Shown here piece after piece: positions 52,644 through 60,184 of a stretch of DNA of 64,000 nt; position 1 is the first letter of the stretch, and each line of letters starts with the position of its first letter. Made by a program: the position numbers and the translations under genes. The DNA lies in contig OZ244807.1 of NCBI GenBank assembly GCA_965220185.1, positions 2,790,001 through 2,854,000 of the forward strand, read 5' to 3'. This DNA comes from Azotimanducus sp965220185. Lineage in GTDB: Bacteria; Pseudomonadota; Gammaproteobacteria; Pseudomonadales; Azotimanducaceae. The notes under the pieces are model-generated. The model saw nothing but the letters and a program-made list of their open reading frames with translations. It had not been told where the DNA came from and ran no database searches.

Positions 52644-52660
52644 ATCAGTTTGATGGAGCA
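52644..52660 (-). repeat. Right 17 bp terminus framing the thiolase-sulfatase block
   Basis: ATCAGTTTGATGGAGCA, the inverted partner of 47106-47122 (16 of 17 matches). It lies 16 bp after the sulfatase stop. The base after it begins CATA, not CTAG, so the two ends have different flanks. The enclosed block is 5.55 kb and contains exactly four complete genes. Confidence 0.55.
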
Positions 52661-52737
52661 CATATAGGAGGTCACGCCGCAGGAAGTCGTCACATATTGA
52701 AGCGGTTGTCGGTCCACTGCACGCGGTTGTGATCGTC

Positions 52738-53337
52738 TTATGCTGGATGTAACGCATCACGGACGATGTTCATCTGTGGTTGAAGCGTGTGCCATGGGGT
52801 ATTCTCCAAGTCACTCAAAAGTGCTTGAAGGGTGTCCCACGCATTGGGACCAAGCCCGTAGCCAGATTCATCATAAAGGCCGTCAAGGGCGAGCTCGAGT
52901 AAAGCGCTCACATCAAGGCCATCGCGGTCTGTGATGCGTTGTGACATGGCGATGAGTTTCTGTGCAAGCAAGTCGGTCAATGATGCGATGCGCAAACCGC
53001 TCTCTGCGCACGATGGGAGTTTGAGGCAACCGCGTGCAGTCATCTTGCCATGGATGTCTATTTTCGGGGTGGTTGGGGTTTCGAAGAACTTCAAATAGTG
53101 GTCAGGTTTTTTTCGGAGGAACTTGTGTTTGCCGATGTCCGCATGTCCCCATCGTTGTCGTAGCACACGGGGGTGATGTAAGGGTTTGCTTGTGGTGAGA
53201 TCGATATCAAAGGAGATTCAGTGCCCAAGCTGGTAGGCGATGGCCGTGCCACTGATGAGCACATATTCAGGGCCTGTGCGACCGATAGCATCCCACACCT
53301 GTTGTACTTTGTGATCAAGCGACTGAAGGAACGGCAT
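52738..53337 (-). pseudogene. AbiEii-like nucleotidyltransferase, split by one in-frame stop
   Basis: From the ATG at 53337, 39 codons read MPFLQSLDHKV to YVLISGTAIAYQLGH, then TGA (53218-53220), then the same frame continues ISFDIDLTTSKPLHHP and on to HPA at 52738. Family members have Arg between the H and the next hydrophobic residue, so CGA to TGA is the simplest explanation. The nucleotidyltransferase motif (SGTA, DID) straddles the stop. The downstream part from 53166 is otherwise intact. No antitoxin gene is attached, and a hairpin array starts 12 bp upstream of the ATG. Confidence 0.75.
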
Positions 53338-53348
53338 TGTGTGAAATT

Positions 53349-53577
53349 CTAGGGAAGCTCTGATTAACAGAGCTTCCCTAGTGGCACACGGATGTGCCAC
53401 CGACATCTTTGCAGGAGCAAAGATGCACGGCTCAGCCGCCCGCAGGGGTGGGTACATGGATGTACCCACTGAATTCAGTGCCGCAAGGCATTGAATAGAT
53501 AAGCAAAGCTTCAATCGCAATTGAAGCTTTGCGAGTCTGATCAAGTCCAAGGATGGACTTGATCAGAATATACCTAG
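53349..53577. repeat. Array of successive short hairpins between CTAG sites
   Basis: Six or more palindromes in a row: 53349-53381 (CTAGGGAAGCTC with its complement), GTGGCACA/TGCCAC, CATCTTTGC/GCAAAGATG, GTGGGTACATGGATGTACCCAC, GCAAAGCTTCAAT with its complement, and CAAGTCCAAGGATGGACTTG. Loops repeatedly contain GGATG or AGGAG. The stretch is bounded by CTAG on both sides. Part of it (ATGCAGGAGCAT-like and GGTACATGGATGTACC hairpins) is shared with the element 61995-62307. No gene is supported here; together with 53578-54040 this fills a 703-base gap without an intact gene. Confidence 0.65.
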
Positions 53578-53892
53578 TGTCCTGTGTCATAAATAAGTGT
53601 GGATTCAGCGCGCAGGAGAAGGGCTGTGGCGAGGCACGTCCCGCAGGGAATACCTAGCCGTATTGCCAAGGGCTGCAACGGAGCCCTCAGCCAAAAGGCG
53701 CGGGGGGCACCCTCGCAAGAATGTCGGTCGGCGGCTGTGCCCGCTCCCGAAGGGCGCGCAGCAGAAGGGCTGTGGCCCGATGCCGTGTGAGATGGCGTCC
53801 CTTGGCAACATGCGCGACATTCCCGTGCTTCAGCGTCCCGCCACAGCCCTTCTGCTGCGCGCTGAATGCACACTTATTTATGGGACACTACA
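53578..53892. repeat. Chimeric family-A palindromic element
   Basis: 315 bp between CTAG 53574-53577 and 53893-53896. The left end and first 95 or so bases are the complement of the right end of 29397-29657. The rest, from about 53680, is the complement of the left and middle part of 15021-15334. The switch falls in the shared core around GCAGGGAATACC and GCCAAGGG. As a result the two terminal repeats differ (TGTCCTGTGTCATAAATAAG against TGTAGTGTCCCATAAATAAG). Open frames across it are palindrome artefacts. Confidence 0.8.
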
Positions 53893-53959
53893 CTAGTTCC
53901 GGGTAGTAGGGATTCACCAACCTGTGCTCCGGTGAATGAATACCCTCTGTCGCGCTACA

Positions 53960-53984
53960 GCCCGCGGCGGAAGGGCTTATCAAA
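53960..53984 (+). pseudogene. Remnant of the sulfatase 3' end, left part
   Basis: 25 bases identical to sulfatase codons at 52564-52588, ending CTTATCAAA. Upstream (from 53935) weaker similarity continues (GAATACCC). The match stops exactly before GGGGATTG, and the next bases lead into the small gene 54041. The continuation of the same sulfatase sequence appears at 55198. So a second copy of the sulfatase tail is split by about 1.2 kb. Confidence 0.65.
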
Positions 53985-54040
53985 GGGGATTGCGTAGTAA
54001 AATCAGCAACGATCCGTTAAAAGTCAAGTGAAACACACAC

Positions 54041-54250
54041 ATGACAAGTGAAGAATTGATTGAATATTTTGGATTGCCTCGCTACCGAAAGGTTGAAAGT
54101 CCTGTTCGGTTTGCAAAGCCTGGGGAGCAGTCGGTGTGGGACAGGATGGAACAAGAACGTGATGCGATGCATAACGACGAGCTTGTTGAACGAATTGGTG
54201 GATATGGCAAGTTGTACACGCCGAAGAAGAAGCCATGTCTATTGCGTTAG
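54041..54250 (+). CDS. Small protein paired with PIN-like protein (candidate antitoxin)
   Basis: 69 residues, begins MTSEELIEYFGL, ends KKKPCLLR. I do not recognise a named family. It is hydrophilic with alternating charges and a predicted N-terminal helix, as in many antitoxins. It overlaps the PIN-like gene by 16 bp. A homologue exists at 61814-62059 (TRQELIDHLGL...), where the C-terminus and the 16 bp overlap are recreated if the inserted repeat is removed (PCLSR against PCLLR). The conserved pair and overlap argue for a functional two-gene unit. Antitoxin role is inference. Confidence 0.6.
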   Translation: MTSEELIEYFGLPRYRKVESPVRFAKPGEQSVWDRMEQERDAMHNDELVERIGGYGKLYTPKKKPCLLR

Positions 54251-55092
54251 ACACGAACCGTCTTATTAAGCCGACACAGCGGCGGTTCAATGGTGCGTGG
54301 TTTGAGTCTGACGAGCAGCGCATTCAAATTCTCCCTCAAACGGCGACCGAGTTGACAAATGGCAAGTTTGCAGGCGATCTTGAATCGGCGATTCGGTTTG
54401 CAAGAGAGACGCTTCAAAATGTACTTCGTCGTGGTGATCTTGAAACGGCGTTTAAGGTTCGTTGTGATCTGTGGTGGATGGATGCGTTCAAAGACACAAG
54501 CCCGCTCTATGAGCTTGTCAAACTGTCGCCGTCGCAATATCAGCAAGCAAGAGCGCTTCGGGAGGCATTGCCGCGCAGGGCATTCCCCGGCGTTGATGAG
54601 CACGGCGTGCATGAGAGCAAAGACATGCTCCTAGTGAGCCAAGCAATGGTGACATCACAAAAGCTGCTCATCACATCCGATGGAAAGTCAATCAAGTCGG
54701 CGATCATCAACGACTGGCTCTATCGACACGGAAATGAGTTTGGGACAGATTCAAAACCGCTGGTCTTCATACAAGATGAAACAATTAAAACCCTTTTCGA
54801 AGACCGCGAAGAAGAGTTGCTGTACATCGTGCTTGGTGCCTCATGGCCTATGAACGAATATGCGCATACGGAAGAATGTATCGAACAATTCGAGTCGCAC
54901 TGTCACGCGATGAAAGGGGCATTGCTTGAGAACACCGCGATCATTGCGAAGCGGCAATGGGACGACATCGCAGAGGATGTGGAGATCTTGCTCAATCATG
55001 TGCGTGTCCACTATCTTCCAAAGGAATCACGAGCGCATGAACGGCGGCATCCAGCGAACGAGGCAGCGCCGATAGACCATTCGAGATCGTAG
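54235..55092 (+). CDS. PIN-like domain protein (candidate toxin or nuclease)
   Basis: 285 residues, start MSIALDTNRLIKPTQ. The acidic positions fit a PIN active site: Asp6 (ALDTN), Glu39 (TATEL), Asp130 (SKDMLLVSQAM) and Asp149 (LITSDGKS). That is longer than VapC toxins (130 residues), with a C-terminal region of about 120 residues of unknown fold (NDWLYRHG, SWPMNEYAH, HAMKGALL). The paralogue at 62331-63170 has Asp6 and Glu39 at the same numbers. PIN domains are Mg-dependent RNases. The unit lies between two halves of a duplicated sulfatase tail. Toxin activity is inferred. Confidence 0.72.
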   Translation: MSIALDTNRLIKPTQRRFNGAWFESDEQRIQILPQTATELTNGKFAGDLESAIRFARETLQNVLRRGDLETAFKVRCDLWWMDAFKDTSPLYELVKLSPSQYQQARALREALPRRAFPGVDEHGVHESKDMLLVSQAMVTSQKLLITSDGKSIKSAIINDWLYRHGNEFGTDSKPLVFIQDETIKTLFEDREEELLYIVLGASWPMNEYAHTEECIEQFESHCHAMKGALLENTAIIAKRQWDDIAEDVEILLNHVRVHYLPKESRAHERRHPANEAAPIDHSRS

Positions 55093-55197
55093 GGCTGCTT
55101 GGACGGGGGCGGCGATAATTGATCTTGATCCGCGGCCTCTGAAACGTCAAACAACGGGCGCCTCAAGCACTACCTGCTGATTTTGCTACATAAGTCC

Positions 55198-55249
55198 CTT
55201 ATCAAACAGCTTACCGTCAACATATCGCCACCGGAATCCTTGTAGTGCG
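55198..55249 (+). pseudogene. Remnant of the sulfatase 3' end, right part
   Basis: 52 bases nearly identical to sulfatase sequence 52580-52631, beginning CTTATCAAACAG and ending in the same stop (CCTTGTAGTGCG); one A/C difference seen. The peptide LIKQLTVNISPPESL is preserved. It repeats CTTATCAAA, which also ends the left remnant at 53984, so the 1.2 kb between carries a 9 bp direct repeat at its borders. In 55250-55325 I see no further feature. Confidence 0.7.
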
Positions 55250-55325
55250 GGAGTGTCGCACTTGCGTTGATAGTAGGTTAGGATGCAGGCATTCATGATG
55301 GATAGGACCAATTAAGAGTTCAACC

Positions 55326-55535
55326 ATGCCTAAACTGATCATCAAGACCGAAACCAGTCGATGCGCGGGTCATGCCATGTGCGCCGACGCAGCCAGCGAT
55401 ATTTTCGAGCTAGACGAAAACGGCTACAACACGACAGAAGTTCGAGAGATCGAAACCGATAATGTCGACTATGTGCGCCGCGCAGTTGCCTCCTGCCCGG
55501 AAGTCATCATCACCCTAGAAGAGACAGACTCATAA
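55326..55535 (+). CDS. [3Fe-4S]-type ferredoxin (P450 redox partner type)
   Basis: 69 residues. Cluster ligands are Cys13, Cys19 and Cys57 (RCAGHAMCADAASDIF and ASCPEV): three cysteines with the second of the usual four positions replaced, the pattern of single 3Fe-4S ferredoxins that serve cytochrome P450. The nearest P450 is at 40437-41633. It is followed after 53 bp by an alpha/beta hydrolase gene on the same strand. No reductase gene is seen in the window. Length and motif fit the family well. Confidence 0.9.
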   Translation: MPKLIIKTETSRCAGHAMCADAASDIFELDENGYNTTEVREIETDNVDYVRRAVASCPEVIITLEETDS

Positions 55536-55588
55536 GCTCATCGGAGCTACCGCCAGCACCGGAGTGGTTTGATCTGGCAGCCGCAGAG

Positions 55589-56461
55589 GTGGCGACAAGC
55601 CACTTCATTGATGTAGAAGACTGCTCGATACACTATATAAGCTGGGGGAAACGCACCAATCCGGGCGTTCTCTTCATCGCTGGCCTCGGCGGGCATGCCC
55701 ACTGGTTCAGTCACATCATCCCCCTGCTCGCAGATCAATATCATGTGACCGCCATGGACGTTGGCGGCAGCGGCGATTCAGGCTGGCGCGCCAGCTATTC
55801 ACGCGAACAAATTATCCAAGAAATCAAGTCAGTGTGTGCCAGTGCCGGCTATTTTGAAGCCGCCAGACCGCCGGTGCTCGTGGGACATAGTCTGGGAGGC
55901 CAATACTGCGTGGAGGCGGCCATCTCTTGGGGCGAGAAACTCCTTGGCGTCATCGGCGTGGACTGCCTGCGCCAGGAAATGCTGGACAAGGACCCGGCGA
56001 AGCATCTGTTCAACGCCGATGCGCCAAAAAGTATCCGCAAGCGGAAAACTTTTCCGCATGAAGCCGACCTGATTTCAAGGTTCCGACTGTATCCGGACCC
56101 GGGCCCTATCAACCAGCCTCATGTGCTCGCACACATTGCCGCTCATTCTGGGCGAGAAGAGGCTGATGGCTGGACTTGGAAGGCAGACCCAAACCTCGGC
56201 CTCACCAGTCACCACGGCCTACATCTGAAAGACAAGCTGCGGGAGCTGGTATGCCGCTCCGCCGCCATCTACGGCGAACACAGTTTCATGGTGAGCGACA
56301 ACACGCTCTCCCTGCTACGGGAGTCGAGCGAGGGAAGAACGTCCGGCGTCATCATTCCCGGTTCAACACATTATCCAATGCTCGATAATCCGGTCGCGTT
56401 CCTGACAGCCGTCCGCGCCATGATCGCTGGCTGGGAATCTGATGCCGCCAGCCCTCCATAG
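55589..56461 (+). CDS. Alpha/beta-fold hydrolase
   Basis: 290 residues from GTG 55589; no ATG start is available upstream in frame and the ferredoxin stop lies 53 bp before. HHIIPLL-like region and DVGGSGDSGW precede the nucleophile elbow GHSLGGQ with Ser101. The acid and base come late, the His in GSTHYPMLDN near 266. It is close in organisation to esterases and C-C hydrolases of aromatic pathways. It ends 6 bp from the convergent SDR gene. The upstream ferredoxin suggests a shared transcript. Substrate unknown. Confidence 0.85.
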   Translation: MATSHFIDVEDCSIHYISWGKRTNPGVLFIAGLGGHAHWFSHIIPLLADQYHVTAMDVGGSGDSGWRASYSREQIIQEIKSVCASAGYFEAARPPVLVGHSLGGQYCVEAAISWGEKLLGVIGVDCLRQEMLDKDPAKHLFNADAPKSIRKRKTFPHEADLISRFRLYPDPGPINQPHVLAHIAAHSGREEADGWTWKADPNLGLTSHHGLHLKDKLRELVCRSAAIYGEHSFMVSDNTLSLLRESSEGRTSGVIIPGSTHYPMLDNPVAFLTAVRAMIAGWESDAASPP

Positions 56462-56466
56462 GGCTC

Positions 56467-57288
56467 TCACAGCCCGAACATGGACGCGCCGCGTGCATCG
56501 CGCTCATCTTCGGCCGTTTCTCGGATGTATTGCACGGTCCATTCCTCTTTTTCAGCAGGTGCGACATAGCCAACTCGCGGGCTATCACTGGTGATGATCT
56601 CATGTACGATTTCAGACACACACACTGGGTCAGCCCCTTCTGCCTGCGTCTTTGCCATTTCATTCAGGAAATTTGAAAATACTGCCTGCCACGCCCCTGC
56701 CCATGCGAGTTCCTCTTCCGTCTTGTTGACAACATTGTCGAATATCTCGCTCTTTACCGCACCGGGTCTTATCAATGAAACTTCCACGCCGAACTTCTTG
56801 ACTTCCTGCTTCAGGGTCCTAGACCAGCTTTCGAGAGCAAACTTGGCCGACGAGTAGGCGCTATTGAACGGCGTGCAAAATAATCCGCCCATGGAGCTAA
56901 TATTGATCACGCGGCCCCAAGCTTGCGCCTGCATATGGGGCAGACACTTCTGCGTCAGGTCAACCAAGCCAAAGAAATTGACGTCAAACAAGTAGCGCAG
57001 ATCAGTCATTGGAATGAGAGCCGCCGGACCCATGACCTTGGTGGCCGCATTGTTGATGAGAATGTCGATGTCGCCAACATCGCGGCCAATGCGTTCCAAT
57101 GCGGCATCCACGGATCCGGCATCTCCGATATCCATGGCGATGGTATACATGCCTTGCTCTCTCAACAGATGCATCTTTTCCAGCCTGCGCGCCGCTGCGA
57201 CGACAGAGAAACCCTTGCGATTGAGATACTCGGCAATATCCCAGCCGATACCGGCCGAAGCGCCGGTGACTAAAGCGATTTTCTTCAT
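56467..57288 (-). CDS. Short-chain dehydrogenase/reductase
   Basis: 273 residues. TGASAGIG at residues 8-15, INNAATKVMG near 85-94, and the active-site YSSAK near 145-149. It shares the rare AAARRLEKM segment with the SDR at 2859-3686 and about the same length, so the two are paralogues with probably similar substrates. A C-terminal extension (APAEKEEWTVQYIRETAED) is not part of the core fold. It is downstream of and 28 bp from the amidohydrolase gene 57317-58159, probably in one transcript with it. Confidence 0.88.
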   Translation of the reverse strand: MKKIALVTGASAGIGWDIAEYLNRKGFSVVAAARRLEKMHLLREQGMYTIAMDIGDAGSVDAALERIGRDVGDIDILINNAATKVMGPAALIPMTDLRYLFDVNFFGLVDLTQKCLPHMQAQAWGRVINISSMGGLFCTPFNSAYSSAKFALESWSRTLKQEVKKFGVEVSLIRPGAVKSEIFDNVVNKTEEELAWAGAWQAVFSNFLNEMAKTQAEGADPVCVSEIVHEIITSDSPRVGYVAPAEKEEWTVQYIRETAEDERDARGASMFGL

Positions 57289-57316
57289 AAGCCTATTCCT
57301 TCTTCAATGAACCTAC

Positions 57317-58159
57317 TCAATCCCAATCAAGAACGGTTTTAGCCGTCTTCCCCAAAATCCATTCCTTCTCCTGGGGTGTGAGCTGCGTGCTATGCAGCAG
57401 ATAAAGAAGGAGCTCAGCCCAAGTATCATTGGTGACATTGCCACCGATGTCGCTCGCCCACATGATTCGCTGCGCGCCGTAGGCGCTAATCGCCCTTCTG
57501 AGGTGCACCAAGATGCCCTCATACGGATAGACGAGCTCTCCGAAGAGCCTTTGCGCGTGACTCCACTGAAGGTACACATTTGGATATTCAGCCAGCTCTA
57601 GGACTTTATCCAAGTGAGCGATATCGGGTTTGCCGAAGGGGAACTCCTCAGTTGGCTCTCCGGTCGCAAGCCCGCAGTGGTTGACAATAAACAGCTGCTT
57701 GGGAAATTTCCTAGCGTAGCGAGCCAGCAAATGAGCCTGCCCCATCACAAACAGATTGAGTGGCTTGCCAGTCTCCTCAACGACAGCAAAAACATCGTCG
57801 TACCCGCCGTCCGCAAACACATCCATCTCGCTTTCTCCGGGCAATGCCACCAGCATTCGCAGGCAACGCAAGTGAGGCGTGTCTTTTGCCATTCTTATAA
57901 GACTGTTGACCTCAGGGTCCAAGCGGTGAATCCTCAGCAGATAGGAGAAACGGTCAGGGTGCTGAGCGCAGGCAAGCTCCGCGGTAGGTGCGGTTGCCCG
58001 AAACCCGCCGCCTGCGAGCGGATAGCCCGGCGGCAGGTGAATCCCCCGGCCCCAGTACTCATCAATCAACGCCTTGCTAATCCCAATGCCGTCCATAGCG
58101 CCGATGACCCTATCTATCCCGCCCGGGCCAAAGTGTATTTGCGTGTCGATAATTTCCAT
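57317..58159 (-). CDS. Amidohydrolase-2 family protein
   Basis: 280 residues of a TIM-barrel metal hydrolase. IDTQIHFG gives a metal His at residue 9 but the usual HxH has Gln in place of the first His. FIVNHCGLATGEP near 155 and the late MWASDIGGN carry further metal ligands. The family includes decarboxylases and lactonases acting on ring-cleavage products. It is transcribed with the SDR 56467-57288 and is divergent from the SDR at 58234. The missing first metal His makes the chemistry uncertain. Confidence 0.8.
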   Translation of the reverse strand: MEIIDTQIHFGPGGIDRVIGAMDGIGISKALIDEYWGRGIHLPPGYPLAGGGFRATAPTAELACAQHPDRFSYLLRIHRLDPEVNSLIRMAKDTPHLRCLRMLVALPGESEMDVFADGGYDDVFAVVEETGKPLNLFVMGQAHLLARYARKFPKQLFIVNHCGLATGEPTEEFPFGKPDIAHLDKVLELAEYPNVYLQWSHAQRLFGELVYPYEGILVHLRRAISAYGAQRIMWASDIGGNVTNDTWAELLLYLLHSTQLTPQEKEWILGKTAKTVLDWD

Positions 58160-58233
58160 ATGCAGTTCTCAAAAGGCTCCTAATTTGATGATTCGCCAGT
58201 GATATTATCGCCTGACTTAAGGATCTCTGGAAG

Positions 58234-59037
58234 ATGAGCATGACTGACTATGGCAACATCGATTTACAAGACCGGGTCGCAGTGGTCACCGGTGCGGCCT
58301 CCGGCATGGGGCGGGAAGTGGCCATTGCGCTGACCTCCCTCGGCGCACGGGTTTGCGTTGGGGACATCAACACCGACGGACTGGAATCGCTAAAGGCTGA
58401 GATCGGCGAGAACTGTGTGATGCAACCAACTGACATTACCAAAGAAGAGCAAGTCGAGGCATTGGTGAGCTGTGCAGTGTCATCCTTTGGCGCGGTGCAT
58501 ATTGGCGTCAATTGCGCAGGTGTTGGTGGAGGTGCGCCAATTTTGGATTGCAGTGCCAAGAGATGGAGATATTTCGTTGATCTCAATCTGACTGGGGCGT
58601 TCTTCTCGATCAAGCATCAGGCTCGTCGCATGAGGGATCAAGGTCAAGGCGGCGTCATTGTCAACATTACCTCGCTGACCGCTCGCATGGCCGCCCGAAG
58701 CATGGCGCCTTACGCCGCGGCGAAAGCCGGCCTTGAATACCTGACCAGGTTGGCCGCCGAAGAGTTCCGCGATATCGGTGTTCGAGTGTCGGGCATTTCC
58801 CCCGGGCTTATTCGCACGCCACTGGCGCAAGATGTATGCGAAACGCCAGAGATACGCGACTATTATCTACAGTCCGTGCCATCCAATCGCGTTGGTGAAG
58901 TGAGCGACATCGCCAGCGCGGTGGTGTTTCTCGTTTCAGACCATGGCAGCTACGTCAATGGCGAAATTATCCATGTTGATGGCGGCCAGAAAGCAAATGG
59001 CAGCTGGCCTGACGTAGTGCCTCGTCAAGATGCCTAG
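58234..59037 (+). CDS. Short-chain dehydrogenase/reductase
   Basis: 267 residues. VVTGAASGMG near 17-26, NCAGVGGGAP near 90-99 and YAAAK near 160-164. C-terminal VDGGQKANGS with typical NAD-SDR ending. GGAAG lies just before the ATG. It resembles 3-oxoacyl-ACP-reductase-like or ring-alcohol dehydrogenases. It is divergent from the amidohydrolase (74 bp). Its last 4 bases overlap the end of the AbiEii remnant on the other strand, so this is a boundary between catabolic and toxin-antitoxin sequence. Confidence 0.88.
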   Translation: MSMTDYGNIDLQDRVAVVTGAASGMGREVAIALTSLGARVCVGDINTDGLESLKAEIGENCVMQPTDITKEEQVEALVSCAVSSFGAVHIGVNCAGVGGGAPILDCSAKRWRYFVDLNLTGAFFSIKHQARRMRDQGQGGVIVNITSLTARMAARSMAPYAAAKAGLEYLTRLAAEEFRDIGVRVSGISPGLIRTPLAQDVCETPEIRDYYLQSVPSNRVGEVSDIASAVVFLVSDHGSYVNGEIIHVDGGQKANGSWPDVVPRQDA

Positions 59038-59640
59038 TATTCATCGCCTGTTAACATTCGAGCAAACCCTTGCAATGCTGCAATCAGGTCTGCGGGCATT
59101 GTGTGTTCAACTTCAAAAGGAAACGCAAGTACGGTCTTTGCGAGGTCGTCATGCGTTGACTCGATTGTCATCGCATCCTTAAGATAGATATTTGCTGCGC
59201 AACGCAGCATGTCGGGTATCTGCTGAAATGCACACGCCATATCCCAATAATCACGCACCGCCCGACGATTCGACATCGCCGCAATTTTCGAGGCCAAAAT
59301 ATCAATCGGATGTGCCACTTTCACACCAGTCTGCGCACACGCAGGCACCTGTGTCGGCGCAATCCCTTGAAAGTCATCAATACTGACAAAATTGACTGTT
59401 ACATCACGATGCCGACCGCTGACGATCACGTCAACCATGCCAACTTCACCTTTGAATTGTGCGTTTGACAACCACCGCCATTGCTCAATGCCTTTCCGAA
59501 GCACAGGCTGATGATCAGCGCGAAAGAAATGGGACTTATATACATGATGCCGGACAAAATAAAGCTAAATCCGTTGCGTTCATCTGTGTCCATAGATCAC
59601 GCATGTCGCTATCCATAAACGAAAGATGTTCAGGACGCAT
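59034..59640 (-). pseudogene. AbiEii-like nucleotidyltransferase with deleted active-site region and frameshift
   Basis: The original start is ATG 59640, overlapping the upstream gene's end by 11 bp. Codons 1-28 read MRPEHLSFMDSD to TDLALF, then six unrelated codons and a stop (59536-59538). The C-terminal part continues in another frame: KSHFFRADHQPV and, from GTG 59504, LRKGIEQWRWLSN to GDEY. Between them the conserved GGT...DxD segment (about 20 residues) is absent. The junction lies on the 16-base repeat 59531-59546. This is a broken copy of the same family as 60185-61018 and 52738-53337. Confidence 0.72.
59531..59546. repeat. 16-base motif GGGAYTTATATACATG, copy 1
   Basis: GGGACTTATATACATG at the deletion junction of the AbiEii remnant. 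Other copies are 61726-61741 and 63305-63320. With the 63305 copy the similarity extends about 8 bases further left (AAAGAA(A)T). Its function is unknown; a link to the tnpB element is discussed in the findings. Confidence 0.55.
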
Positions 59641-60094
59641 CCGATGTCTCTCGCATCAGCCGCCTGAGCACCGAGAGAGGGCGCCGACGCACATGGATTA
59701 AATCCTTGATATGCCGAGGGACATGCCATTCCTTTGGAATGGAAAGGCGTTCGTCAAGCAATCCTGCTCGCCACATCCAAAACCGATAGGCGCGCATGGA
59801 CATTTGTCCGGGTTGAGTTGCTCGTAGCATTGCAATCCAATCATCGCGGTCAATCGTTTGCCATAAGTACCGACATTGTGTGTCAGTCGCGTAATCAGCC
59901 GCATGACGAAGAAACGCACTGCGATTCCGAAGGATTGTCCATGGCTCGCCGTTCCACCACATTGATCGCGCGATCGCAATCAGCTCTGGTGTGGCAGGAA
60001 GCGGCTTCGCGACATCGGGTATCGGTGTGCCATGCCAAGTCTGCTGGTTGGGACACGGGTCGTAGCCGAGGGTATTCATAAACCTATCAACCAC
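59630..60094 (-). CDS. Uncharacterised protein upstream of AbiEii remnant (candidate cognate antitoxin)
   Basis: 154 residues from GTG 60094, or 149 from ATG 60079 (MNTLGYDPCPNQ). I do not recognise the family. It is rich in Trp and Arg (SMWWNGEPWTILRNRSAFLRHA, in parts) and ends RRRPLSVLRRLMRETSDAS. Its stop overlaps the start of the broken nucleotidyltransferase by 11 bp, the usual coupling of antitoxin-toxin pairs. It differs from the AbiEi protein at 61015-61695, so it may be a second type of partner. Region 60095-60184 has no gene. Confidence 0.55.
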   Translation of the reverse strand: MVDRFMNTLGYDPCPNQQTWHGTPIPDVAKPLPATPELIAIARSMWWNGEPWTILRNRSAFLRHAADYATDTQCRYLWQTIDRDDWIAMLRATQPGQMSMRAYRFWMWRAGLLDERLSIPKEWHVPRHIKDLIHVRRRPLSVLRRLMRETSDAS

Positions 60095-60184
60095 ACCTCA
60101 AGGGGCGGCATGTCGATTGCTCGCGTCAGCGCCGACGTGCGGTTGCATCGCATCTCACAGCGCAAGTCACTTTTCGGCTGGCGC

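Noticed and set aside
53349..53577. CRISPR array
   Set aside because: The repeats are hairpins of different sequence without equal spacing or unique spacers, and no cas genes are present.
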